Shown: positions 9,685 to 17,251 of the stretch, piece by piece
Layout of the letters: each line of letters opens with the position of its first letter
How positions within the stretch are numbered: the first letter of the stretch is position 1
NCBI RefSeq assembly: GCF_001280085.1
Contig: NZ_LGED01000194.1
Span: 129,627-193,626, forward strand
DNA length: 64,000 nt
Direction of reading: 5' to 3'
DNA from: Saccharothrix sp. NRRL B-16348
GTDB lineage: Bacteria > Actinomycetota > Actinomycetes > Mycobacteriales > Pseudonocardiaceae
Translations under genes and position numbers: made by a program
The notes under the pieces: generated by a model
The model's input: only the letters and a program-made list of their open reading frames with translations
What the model was told of the DNA's origin: nothing
Database searches by the model: none

Positions 9685-10545
9685 TCAGTCCTGGATCAGG
9701 CCGAGGTCGCTGAACACCTGCCGTCCCCAGGACAGCGCGGTGGGCAGGTCGTCCCACTGCCGGTCCTCTTCGGTGAGGTAGGGGAACACGTACGGCTGGG
9801 TGATCTCGGAGGGCAGGTCGGTGGCCCGGCACGTGTACGGGGCCCGTCCGTAGTTGTCCGCGTACATCGCCGCGGCGACCGCTTTCGGCTGCGAGTCCCA
9901 GATGCCGAACCACAGCCGCCGCAGCATCGCCGGGTGCGCCATCGCGAAGATCAGCCTGCCCACGTCGAACGGTTCGCCGGCCGAGATCACCCGGGCCACA
10001 CCGCAGTAGCGCTGGTTCCCCTGAGGCAGGTGCAGGATCCCGGCGTCCCCGGACCAGATCTCCACGCTGTGACCGGCGTCGATGATCGCGGCGCACAGCG
10101 TGGCCAGCGCCAGACCGCGGTTGATGATCACCTGGTGGTCGATCCGGTGCGAGTACGACGACGGCACGAGGAACGTGATCACCTTGCCCCGTCGGGACAC
10201 CTGCCGGGGCACCGCGTCCACCATGCACTCCGGCACCCCGGCCAGGTAGGCGCCGACGTCCACCTCGCTGCCGGTCACGTCCCAGGTCGGCTCCAACACG
10301 GTGACCGCGTGGGACAGGCCGGCGCTGTCACGCAGTTGGCTGATCGTCACGTCGGCCTCTTCCAAGGCCAGCGGCCACCCGTCGACGGCCAGTTGCACCG
10401 CCTCGTCCCAGGAGGCGCCGTGCCATTCGACATCCGTTCTCCGGCTGCTCCCGTAGGAGATGGACGGCGGAGCCGTCGCGGCATCCAGGAATTCACGCCA
10501 GGACAGCAACGGCGGCAACGTCGTGGTCAGCGTCGTGGTCGGCAC
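9685..10545 (-). CDS. Unrecognised 286-aa protein paired with AAA+ ATPase
   Basis: No function recognised with confidence; it loosely recalls DUF7192-type proteins found beside MoxR/CobS-like ATPases in phages and actinobacteria. It is soluble, with a central block that reads like a Rossmann or VWA-like core (TFLVPSSYSHRIDHQVIINRG, then SVEIWSGDAG) but no MIDAS. The arrangement of a strand, a run of Ser, and an alpha-helix of small residues could be a degenerate VWA/CobT-like fold. ATG lies only 4 nt after the AAA+ stop, so the two are co-translated. The S8-VWA gene follows after a 128-nt gap with no obvious promoter. Confidence 0.6.
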   Translation of the reverse strand: MPTTTLTTTLPPLLSWREFLDAATAPPSISYGSSRRTDVEWHGASWDEAVQLAVDGWPLALEEADVTISQLRDSAGLSHAVTVLEPTWDVTGSEVDVGAYLAGVPECMVDAVPRQVSRRGKVITFLVPSSYSHRIDHQVIINRGLALATLCAAIIDAGHSVEIWSGDAGILHLPQGNQRYCGVARVISAGEPFDVGRLIFAMAHPAMLRRLWFGIWDSQPKAVAAAMYADNYGRAPYTCRATDLPSEITQPYVFPYLTEEDRQWDDLPTALSWGRQVFSDLGLIQD

Positions 10546-10548
10546 CGG

Positions 10549-12255
10549 TCAGTCCAGCCCGAGTGCCTTGCGATGCGCGTCGGAGAGACCGCGCACCACC
10601 CGCCACTGCAGCACTTGGTCCACGGTGGCGCCCGCCTCCAGCAGCTTGGCGCCGTCGATGCTGGTCCGCGGCGAGAACAGCACCGGCAGCTTCTTGTCCT
10701 CCGCCAGCTTCCGCAGATCCCGGACTTCGCCGAGGAGTTCGTGCACCGCGTCCGGGTGCGACGGCGCGTGCCGCAACGCGATCCTCTCCTCCAACCCCTC
10801 GTCGATCTGCACGTCGATCACCACGAAGCGGTCCAGCGTGGCGGCGTCCAACGTCTGCCGGCCGACGTACTGCCGGTCGCCACCCGTGCCGTAGGTGTTC
10901 CCGGTGGCCACCAACCGGAAGTTCTCGTGCGCGTCCACCATGCCGTCCGCGAACGCGCACGTGCCCAGCGCGAGCGCCTGGTTCAGCTCGGCGAGCAACC
11001 CGGGGTGGCCGTTGTCCAGCTCGTCCAGCAGCATCACGCCGCCGTGCTCGAACGCACGGCGGAACGGGGTGTCGCGGTACTGGCCGTGGGCGTCGTAGTA
11101 GCCGAACACCTTGCTCATCGGCGTGGTCGGGCCCAACGACAGCGCCTGGAACTCCAGCCCCAACGCCCCCGCCGCGTGCTTGGCCAGCATGGACTTCCCG
11201 GTGCCCGCCGGGCCGACCAGCAGCACGTGGCAGCGCGCGTGCAACGCCACCAGCAACTCCGGCAGCACCGAGTGCGTGTCCGCGCCCAGCTCCACCTTCC
11301 CGCCCTGCGGCAGCACCACGGTGACCAGGTTCGGCGCGTACTGCGCGAACACCTTCTCCGCCTCGTCGCGGACCGCGCCGCGCACCGAGTTCAGCGCTTC
11401 CTCGGACACCTTGTCGACCACGCCCGGCACAGCCTCGAGGGTCGCCTCACGTGCCTTCTCGGTCGCCGCGACCGCGGCCTTGCCCGCCAGTTCCTCGTGC
11501 AGCAGCCGCAGGTCCGGAGTTGCCCCGGCCACCGCGTCACGGGCGAGCCCGGGCACCACTTCCCCCGCCGCCCGCTCCACCGCGTCGGCCAACGAGCCGC
11601 GGACCTTCTCGGCCTCGTCCCGCACCGCCTCGGGCGCCGCGTCCCTGACCGCCGCGCGCACCACCTCGATCATCGCGGCGGACCCGGCGTGCACCAGCTC
11701 GTCACGCACCTCGTCACGGTCCGGGGTGGCCTTGGCGACCGCGGCGCGGGCCAGTTCGGCGATCACCTCCTCGGACTGCCGCGCCAGGCTGCCCGCGACC
11801 ACGTCGCGCACCTGGTCGGTGGCCTGCCGCACCACGTCCGCCAACACGTCCCCGGCCTGACCGTGCATGATGCCGGTCACCTCCGAGACCACCGCGGCGA
11901 CCAACTCCTCCCGCAGCTTCGCCGCATCCGGTGTCGCCTCCCGCACCGCCGCCCTCGCCAACTCCGGCAGCAGCCCGTCCGCGGCCCGGTTGACCAACTC
12001 CGGCAGGTCGGCCTCCAACTCCTTCCGCGCCGCCCCCTCCACCGCCGCCTGCATCTCCGCCAGGTCCGGGGTGACTTCGGCGATCGCCAGCTTGGCCAGG
12101 TTCGGCAGCGACAGCTGGGCGTGCTGGCGGATGGTCTCGGGCAACCGTGCCTGGATCTCGCTCTGCACCATCCACAGCAGATTGCTCTGCGTGAACACCG
12201 CACGCGCCACCGCCTCGGAGATCTGAGCGATCTCCGCCTTCGTGCTGGTCCGCAC
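10549..12255 (-). CDS. MoxR/CobS-like AAA+ ATPase with N-terminal repeat array
   Basis: 568 aa. Residues 1-49 form a short helical start. Residues 50-302 are an array of 23-residue helical repeats with a recurring ATPD turn. The AAA+ domain (about 310-520) has Walker A GPAGTGKS (Lys354), Walker B VMLLDELDN, and sensor-1 VATGNTYG, which places it in the dynein-related/CobS/MoxR clade. Such ATPases remodel VWA-domain partners, as in magnesium or cobalt chelatase and MoxR systems. GTG start chosen for the GGGGAGGAAGC ribosome site; an in-frame ATG 17 codons earlier lacks one. First gene of the AAA+/286-aa/S8-VWA set, divergent from a KfrA-like gene across a perfect inverted repeat. Confidence 0.85.
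   Translation of the reverse strand: MRTSTKAEIAQISEAVARAVFTQSNLLWMVQSEIQARLPETIRQHAQLSLPNLAKLAIAEVTPDLAEMQAAVEGAARKELEADLPELVNRAADGLLPELARAAVREATPDAAKLREELVAAVVSEVTGIMHGQAGDVLADVVRQATDQVRDVVAGSLARQSEEVIAELARAAVAKATPDRDEVRDELVHAGSAAMIEVVRAAVRDAAPEAVRDEAEKVRGSLADAVERAAGEVVPGLARDAVAGATPDLRLLHEELAGKAAVAATEKAREATLEAVPGVVDKVSEEALNSVRGAVRDEAEKVFAQYAPNLVTVVLPQGGKVELGADTHSVLPELLVALHARCHVLLVGPAGTGKSMLAKHAAGALGLEFQALSLGPTTPMSKVFGYYDAHGQYRDTPFRRAFEHGGVMLLDELDNGHPGLLAELNQALALGTCAFADGMVDAHENFRLVATGNTYGTGGDRQYVGRQTLDAATLDRFVVIDVQIDEGLEERIALRHAPSHPDAVHELLGEVRDLRKLAEDKKLPVLFSPRTSIDGAKLLEAGATVDQVLQWRVVRGLSDAHRKALGLD
11350..12108 (-). repeat. 23-residue (69-nt) coding repeat array in the AAA+ N-terminus
   Basis: The pattern LPxLARxAVxxATPDxxxL begins at residues 50, 96, 165 and 234. 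The spacings of 46, 69 and 69 residues are exact multiples of 23, so the whole region can be laid out as eleven 23-residue units with the ATPD unit recurring every second or third one. This is seen at protein level; nucleotide identity between units is lower. Confidence 0.8.
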
Positions 12256-12377
12256 GCTTCCTCCCCGTTCCCCGTGATGTCGGCACCGAGTATGGGATCG
12301 ATTCACGGGACCCCACCCGGACGCGGCACGTTGCTGCCACGGTCGGCCGAGGGCACGGCCGGACGGCCTCCAATCTC

Positions 12378-12406
12378 ACTTCCGATAAGGTTCACTTATC
12401 GGAAGT
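12378..12406. promoter_or_regulatory. Perfect 12-bp inverted repeat operator
   Basis: ACTTCCGATAAG (12378-12389), spacer GTTCA, CTTATCGGAAGT (12395-12406). It stands in the 227-bp divergent region between the AAA+ set and the KfrA-like gene, AT-richer than its surroundings. KfrA-type proteins bind their own promoters, so autoregulation and coordinated control of both directions are plausible. Confidence 0.8.
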
Positions 12407-12470
12407 CACGGTCAATCCACCCAATAGCGTTGCGTTGTGGCCTATAACGTTTGATCCAACGGAATGGTGC

Positions 12471-12476
12471 TACGAT
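12471..12476 (+). promoter_or_regulatory. Putative -10 box of a leaderless transcript
   Basis: TACGAT ends 6 nt before the GTG at 12483, with no Shine-Dalgarno sequence between. TTGATC at 12451 could serve as -35, but the spacing (14 nt) is short. Confidence 0.5.
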
Positions 12477-12482
12477 ATTGCC

Positions 12483-13661
12483 GTGACGACGACGGAGACC
12501 TCCGCGCTGACCTGCAACTACCCCGGCTGCACGCGACCGGTGTTCCGGGGGACCGGGCCGGGGCGGCCCGCGGAGTACTGCGACCTGCCCGAGCACACCC
12601 GGTGGCGGGCGTGGCGGGAAAGGCAGCGGTTGGCGCAGGCGGCGGAGGGCGAGAAGGAGGTCGTCACCGTGACGAAAGGCCCGCAGGGGATCACCGCGGG
12701 CAAGATCAGGGCCGAGGAACTGTTGGAGCGGTTCCGGGTGTTGACCGAGCAGCTGTCGACGACGTTGACCGGTGCGGTGGCGGAGTTGTCCGCGATCGCC
12801 GACCCGAGCGTGGCCGAGAGCCAGGTGCAGGCGGTGGAGGCCGAGGCCGCACGGCGGGTCGCCGAGGCGGAGGCGGCGGTCGCGAAGGCGGAACGGCGCA
12901 GGCGTGACGCCGAACGGGCACGCCAAGCGGCGGAGGCGACCACCGAGGACGCGGTGCGGGCCGCCGAACAGGCCGAGCAGGACGCCGAAGCCGCCTACGG
13001 GCAACGTGACGCCGCACGGGCCGAAGCCGATGCCGCCGTCGAACGGGCCGAAGAGGAGATCGCCACCATCCGCGTGGAGGCCGCGGCCGCCGTGGACGAG
13101 ATCCGGCGGGACGCCCAAGCCCAGGTGGAGCAGGCCAAGGCCGACGCCGTCACGCACGCCGAACAGGCACGGCGGCAGGCGGTGCGGGAAGTCGACCAGG
13201 TCCGTGCGGACGCCCAAGCTCAGATCGACCAAGCCCGACACGACGCGCAGGCCCAAGTCGAACGCGCCCAAGCCGAAGCCCGAGCCCAGGTCGCCCAGGC
13301 ACGAGCGGACGCGCAGAGTCGCGTCGACCAGGCCGTCGCCGAAGCCAGGACGAGCGTCGAGCAGGCCCAGGCTGCCGCACGCGCCGAAACCGCCGCCGCG
13401 AACGAAGCCCGGATCAAGGCCGAACGCGCCGAACAATCCGCCGACGACGCCCGCACCGAACTGGCCCGCGCCCGAGCCGAGCTGACCGACCAACGCGAAG
13501 CCCACCGCGCCCAACTCGATCAAGCCGAACGCGCCGCCCGCGAACGCCTCGACGCCCTCGAAGAAGCCCGCGCCCAGACCCTCGTCCGGGCCGAACGGGC
13601 GGAACGCCAACTCGACCGACTACAAGCCGAACTGGACGCGCTGCGAGCGGAACGCGCCTGA
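12483..13661 (+). CDS. KfrA-like coiled-coil protein with N-terminal zinc-binding motif
   Basis: 392 aa. Residues 9-40 carry a C-x4-C ... C-x4-H set (CNYPGC, then YCDLPEH) likely to bind zinc, followed by HTRWRAWRERQ; comparable N-termini occur in actinobacterial plasmid and integrative-element proteins. Residues ~70-392 are almost entirely Ala/Glu/Arg/Gln coiled coil, including an eight-fold 11-residue repeat at 210-297. KfrA proteins form DNA-associated filaments or scaffolds that stabilise plasmids, but here the classical KfrA HTH is not evident, so the name reflects architecture only. The divergent AAA+ set and the perfect inverted repeat in the shared promoter suggest co-regulation. Confidence 0.75.
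   Translation: MTTTETSALTCNYPGCTRPVFRGTGPGRPAEYCDLPEHTRWRAWRERQRLAQAAEGEKEVVTVTKGPQGITAGKIRAEELLERFRVLTEQLSTTLTGAVAELSAIADPSVAESQVQAVEAEAARRVAEAEAAVAKAERRRRDAERARQAAEATTEDAVRAAEQAEQDAEAAYGQRDAARAEADAAVERAEEEIATIRVEAAAAVDEIRRDAQAQVEQAKADAVTHAEQARRQAVREVDQVRADAQAQIDQARHDAQAQVERAQAEARAQVAQARADAQSRVDQAVAEARTSVEQAQAAARAETAAANEARIKAERAEQSADDARTELARARAELTDQREAHRAQLDQAERAARERLDALEEARAQTLVRAERAERQLDRLQAELDALRAERA
13110..13373 (+). repeat. Eight 11-residue (33-nt) hendecad coiled-coil repeats
   Basis: Units start with D/E-A and end Q-A-x-A, for example DAQAQVEQAKA, DAQAQIDQARH, EARAQVAQARA, DAQSRVDQAVA. Residues 210-297 fit the 11-residue phase without gaps, which predicts a hendecad (slightly right-handed) coiled coil rather than heptads. 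Confidence 0.8.
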
Positions 13662-13741
13662 ACGACGCAGCCCACCGCCGGCCCGTGCGCTGAAGCACGA
13701 CGCGCCGAGGTCGTGCGTGCCGGGCGCGATCTTGCCCTCCC

Positions 13742-13787
13742 GGGCCGCGAGAGGGGGTCGGGTCGTGCCCTCGCGGCCCTTCTTCCC
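13742..13787 (+). terminator. Intrinsic terminator after the KfrA-like gene
   Basis: GGGCCGCGAG (13742-13751) pairs with CTCGCGGCCC (13770-13779), followed by TTCTTCCC, one of the few T-containing tails in the window. A smaller hairpin, GCACGAC/GTCGTGC, sits at 13695-13716. Confidence 0.7.
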
Positions 13788-13852
13788 GCTCGATCGTGGC
13801 CGGCAAGGTGAGATGCGATCACGTCTCCCGGCCGCCCAGGAATGGAGGGCTT

Positions 13853-15523
13853 GTGCGCGCGCAGGACCAGGAACCGGTCGGCACGTCCCGGACACAGCCG
13901 ACGCGGGCTGCCGACCCGGCGCCGATGTCGTGGGACCCGGCCATGCCCCTGACTCCGCAGGCGATCGCGAACCTGCAACGCACCATCGGCAACGCCGCCA
14001 CGGGCCGTCACATCGAAGCTCGGCAGCGACAACCGCACTTCCACGAGGACGGCAGCGCGCACCTCCGGCCCGTGCAGCGCTCGGCCGTGCCGGAGGTGCT
14101 CCGGTCGCCGGGCCGCCCCCTCGACGACGACACGCGCACCGAGATGGAGAACCGGCTCGGCGCGGACTTCTCCGAGGTGCGCCTGCACACCGACGCCGCC
14201 GCGCGGGCTTCGGCGGCGGAAGTGGGTGCCCGCGCCTACACCTCGGGCCACCACATCGTCACCGGCACCGCAAGCGTGGACAAGCACACCCTGGCCCACG
14301 AACTCACGCACGTCATCCAGCAGCGCCGGGGTCCGGTCGCGGGCGCCGACAACGGCGACGGCTTGCGGATCAGCGATCCCGGGGACCGTTTCGAGCGGGA
14401 AGCCGAGGCCACCGCCCGACGGGCGCTGAGCGGGGCCGATCCCGCCAAGGCCGCCGGGTCGTCGCAGGGGTCCGGTGCGGGCACGCCGGCGGTCCAGCGG
14501 ATGCCCCTCGAGACACCCGCCCAGTGGTGGCTCGCGTTCGACGGGTCCGGGTTCTCCTGGCGCAGCGACGCGGTCGACCCGGTCCTCCTGCGGGAAGCCC
14601 TGCCGGCCGAACGCGAGTACGCCGCCAACTCCACCGCGCACCACCTCGAGGCGGGTTATGCGTCCCCCGACGACGTTCCGGTCTACGTCGTCAGGAGGTT
14701 CCGTCAAACGGTGGCGTCGGGTGCGGACGACCGGGACGCCGGGCTGCGGGCCGGCGATCGGGTCGCCCGCCTCACGCATCGTGCCGCGGCGGAAGGCGGC
14801 AGCCCGCACGTGGCGTCCACGGTGTTGCCGGACGGCTCCCTGGGACTGGCCGGCAACACCGGCAGGGCTCACGTCACCAGCAACGACGCCGTGGAGATGG
14901 ACGAAGCCCTCCGGGAGCCGATCAGCGCGGAAGACGACAACCGTCGCCAGACGAAGGACGCGGTGAAGTTCGGCGCGACGGTGTCCGGTGACTACGGCTC
15001 GGCGCACCCCGAATCCGCGTCCCTGCCTGGGTGGACGGCGGCCATCCGCGACGCCCGCGCCAACGGGGCCAGGTACTTCGAACTCGATCAAGGCGGCTCC
15101 GGGTCGCAGCACGCCGAACTCACGCTGCTCGGTCAGCACGTCGAGAACTGGCAGTCCGGCAACGCCCGGAACGTGCCCGCCGAGATCCAGCTGGGCGGCG
15201 TCAAGATGTCGTGCGCGGCCTGCCAGTGGGCGTTCGAGGCCACCAACAGGCACATCGTCCCCATCGGGTACACGGTCGTCGCCTCGGGATCGCACGGGCA
15301 GCCGTTCAACGGCTGGATCATGCCGAAGTGGCTGGAAGCGAACCCGGCGGCCAAGAAAGAGGTCGAGGAACGGGCGAAGCCGGCGGGCGGCTACTTCGAG
15401 GAGAACGCCGACGGCTACCGGGTGCTGTACTTCGACGAGGAGGTCGACAACGCCGTCCACGGACCGCCGCACTCCGACTCCGAGTGGGAGGAGTCCGACA
15501 CGAGAGGAAACCCGCTTCCGTAG
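13853..15523 (+). CDS. DUF4157 protein with C-terminal deaminase-like toxin domain
   Basis: 556 aa. The N-terminal DUF4157 domain (about 85-165) contains the metallopeptidase motif H149-E-L-T-H153 with downstream FEREAEATA as in this family. A variable linker follows (about 165-370). The C-terminal domain has His420-A-Glu422 and Cys454-A-A-Cys457, the HAE...CxxC zinc site of the cytidine-deaminase fold used by polymorphic toxins. DUF4157 proteins are frequent cargo of extracellular contractile injection systems, with the DUF4157 domain linked to loading or processing. GTG start follows GGAGGG closely. There is no signal peptide and no recognisable immunity gene or injection-system gene in the window. 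It is probably transcribed alone. Confidence 0.8.
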   Translation: MRAQDQEPVGTSRTQPTRAADPAPMSWDPAMPLTPQAIANLQRTIGNAATGRHIEARQRQPHFHEDGSAHLRPVQRSAVPEVLRSPGRPLDDDTRTEMENRLGADFSEVRLHTDAAARASAAEVGARAYTSGHHIVTGTASVDKHTLAHELTHVIQQRRGPVAGADNGDGLRISDPGDRFEREAEATARRALSGADPAKAAGSSQGSGAGTPAVQRMPLETPAQWWLAFDGSGFSWRSDAVDPVLLREALPAEREYAANSTAHHLEAGYASPDDVPVYVVRRFRQTVASGADDRDAGLRAGDRVARLTHRAAAEGGSPHVASTVLPDGSLGLAGNTGRAHVTSNDAVEMDEALREPISAEDDNRRQTKDAVKFGATVSGDYGSAHPESASLPGWTAAIRDARANGARYFELDQGGSGSQHAELTLLGQHVENWQSGNARNVPAEIQLGGVKMSCAACQWAFEATNRHIVPIGYTVVASGSHGQPFNGWIMPKWLEANPAAKKEVEERAKPAGGYFEENADGYRVLYFDEEVDNAVHGPPHSDSEWEESDTRGNPLP

Positions 15524-15563
15524 GCGGCGCCGGCGGCCGACCGTCCCGGAGAGGTCCGGCTCG

Positions 15564-16691
15564 TCAGCCCAGCCTGACCGGCTTGCCCACCAGGCTCGTC
15601 GCCACCACCCGGTCCACGCCGGGCAGCGCGGACAGCCTCATCGCCACCCGCCGCGCCCGCAGCCGCCACGGCGACGCGGGCAGGAACCATCGCGCACCCG
15701 ACCGCGCGACCTGCTGCTTCTCCACCACGACCGGCCGCCACGCGCGTTCGTACGCGGCCAGGTCGTCCAGGTGTTCGGACAGCACGTACGCGCCGCCGAT
15801 CCCGAGCGACGCGCCCTGCCCGGCCAGCAACGACACCGCGCCGCACGCGTCTCCGACCAGCACCACGCGCCCGGACGACCACCGCGGCAGCTCCACCTGC
15901 GCGACCTGGTCGTAGTAGACGTCCTCCGGGCACCGCGCCAACGCCCGCGGCACGACCCAGCCCAGCGACCCGTACGCCCGGACGATCTCCGCACGCGGGT
16001 CGGCGGGCAGGTCCGGTGACGGCGTCCGGTGCACGGTGAACGCCGCCACCCGTCCGTCGCGCAACCCGTAGAACCCGACCTGGCGGCCCACGGTGTCGGT
16101 GACGCAGAACCGGCCGGCCACCAGCGCGTGGACCGCGGGATCGTCGAACGTGAACGCCGCGGTGTGGAACCCCAGGTAGCGCACGTGCCCGTCGCCGAAC
16201 ACGAGCCGCCGCACGGTCGAGCGCACGCCGTCCGCGCCGACCAGCAGGTCACCGGACACCGCCGACCCGTCGGCCAGCCGCACGCGGACCTCGGCCTCAC
16301 CGTCCTCGACGCCGACCACGCGGGCGCCGAACCGCAGCGCCACCCCGGCGGGCAGGTCCTCGCGGAACGCGCGCTCGATGTCCGGCCGCATCACGCTCAC
16401 CAGCCGCCCGTTCACCGCCCGTGCCATCCGGTCGAACCGCAGCCCCGCCACCCGACGCCCGCGCGCGTCGACGTACGCGGCCTCTGCCACCCGGTAGCCG
16501 AGGTCGAGCAGGCGCGGCAGCACGCCCATCCGCTCGGCCGCGTCGTAGCCCGGCCCGAAGAAGTCGATCATGTACCCGGACGTGCGCGGCCCGGCGGCCT
16601 GCTCCACCACGACGACCTCGTGCCCGAGCGTCCCCAGCCGGTGGGCGAGCGCGAGCCCGGCGATGCCCGCTCCGCTGATCAGGACCTTCAT
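15564..16691 (-). CDS. FAD-dependent monooxygenase (class A, TetX/PHBH-like)
   Basis: 375 aa. N-terminal Rossmann motif GAGIAGLALAHRLG (residues 7-20) with VVVVEQ, the DG motif VGADGVRSTVR (about 158-168) and the GD motif VLVGDACGAVSLLAGQG (about 286-302) are in the right order and spacing for single-component flavin hydroxylases. Related enzymes oxidise aromatic metabolites and antibiotics (TetX). ATG overlaps the stop of the upstream TetR gene as ATGA, so regulator and enzyme are one operon, a common detoxification arrangement. Confidence 0.9.
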   Translation of the reverse strand: MKVLISGAGIAGLALAHRLGTLGHEVVVVEQAAGPRTSGYMIDFFGPGYDAAERMGVLPRLLDLGYRVAEAAYVDARGRRVAGLRFDRMARAVNGRLVSVMRPDIERAFREDLPAGVALRFGARVVGVEDGEAEVRVRLADGSAVSGDLLVGADGVRSTVRRLVFGDGHVRYLGFHTAAFTFDDPAVHALVAGRFCVTDTVGRQVGFYGLRDGRVAAFTVHRTPSPDLPADPRAEIVRAYGSLGWVVPRALARCPEDVYYDQVAQVELPRWSSGRVVLVGDACGAVSLLAGQGASLGIGGAYVLSEHLDDLAAYERAWRPVVVEKQQVARSGARWFLPASPWRLRARRVAMRLSALPGVDRVVATSLVGKPVRLG

Positions 16692-17209
16692 CGCAGCACC
16701 CTCCCCAGCACGGGCACGACGACGTCCGCCGTCAGGTCCGGCGACAGGGCCCGGTGGAGCAGCACGCCGTCCACGGCCGCCGCCAGCACCGCGGCGGTCT
16801 CCGTCGGTGTCGGCACGTCCCGCGCCTGCAGCCACGCGGCGAGCGTGCGGCGGAACTCCACCAGCACCTCGCCCACCGCCTGACGCAGTTCGTCGTTGCG
16901 GGTCGCGGCGAGGAACGTCTCGGTGAACAGCTCCTGCCCGCCGTGCCCGTCCAACGCTTCCAGTAGCAGCGTCAAGGCGTCCGCCGGCGTCGCAGCGCGC
17001 TCCAGCACCGACGCGAGACCGTCCACGGCGGACCGCAGCGCGCCGACGGCGGCCTGCACGAGCACCGCCTGCGTGGAGTCGAAGTGGTAGTGCACGACAC
17101 CGGATCCGACGCCGGCGCGTTCGGCGAGCATGCGGGTGCTCACCGCACCCCAGCCCTTCTCGGCGATGAGCTCGGCGGCGGCGTGCAGCAGCCGTTCGGG
17201 AACCGTCAT
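16688..17209 (-). CDS. TetR-family regulator of the adjacent monooxygenase
   Basis: 173 aa. N-terminal HTH (residues 1-50, RLLHAAAELIAEKGWGAVSTRMLAERAGVGSG, then VVHYHFDS), followed by an all-helical ligand and dimer domain. Short for TetR but complete. Its promoter carries two copies of a GGACGATCG element, one in a perfect palindrome overlapping the -10 region, so autorepression is likely. First gene of an operon with the FAD monooxygenase. Confidence 0.9.
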   Translation of the reverse strand: MTVPERLLHAAAELIAEKGWGAVSTRMLAERAGVGSGVVHYHFDSTQAVLVQAAVGALRSAVDGLASVLERAATPADALTLLLEALDGHGGQELFTETFLAATRNDELRQAVGEVLVEFRRTLAAWLQARDVPTPTETAAVLAAAVDGVLLHRALSPDLTADVVVPVLGRVLR

Positions 17210-17236
17210 TGGACGATCGTACTGGACGATCGTCCA
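17209..17236 (-). promoter_or_regulatory. Leaderless TetR promoter with repeated operator half-sites
   Basis: Minus-strand -10 TACGAT (17221-17216) is 6 nt before the ATG. TGGACGATCGTCCA (17223-17236) is a perfect 14-bp palindrome, and a further TTGGACGATCGT copy (17209-17220) overlaps the start codon. Repressor binding here would occlude the promoter. Confidence 0.75.
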
Positions 17237-17251
17237 AACCCGGAGCCGATC

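Noticed and set aside
5567..9781. 1404-codon open frame on the + strand opposite the subtilisin-VWA gene
   Set aside because: Arg/His/Pro-rich low-complexity translation typical of antisense in high-GC DNA; the minus frame has full catalytic motifs.
9934..12447. 837-codon + frame opposite the AAA+ set
   Set aside because: His/Arg/Gln-rich shadow of the real minus-strand genes.
13110..13373. Hendecad DNA repeat as a CRISPR or satellite
   Set aside because: The 33-nt period is explained by coding repeats; units are not identical and there are no spacers.
13853..15523. DUF4157 protein as a simple secreted protease
   Set aside because: No signal peptide, and a separate C-terminal zinc-site domain points to an effector.
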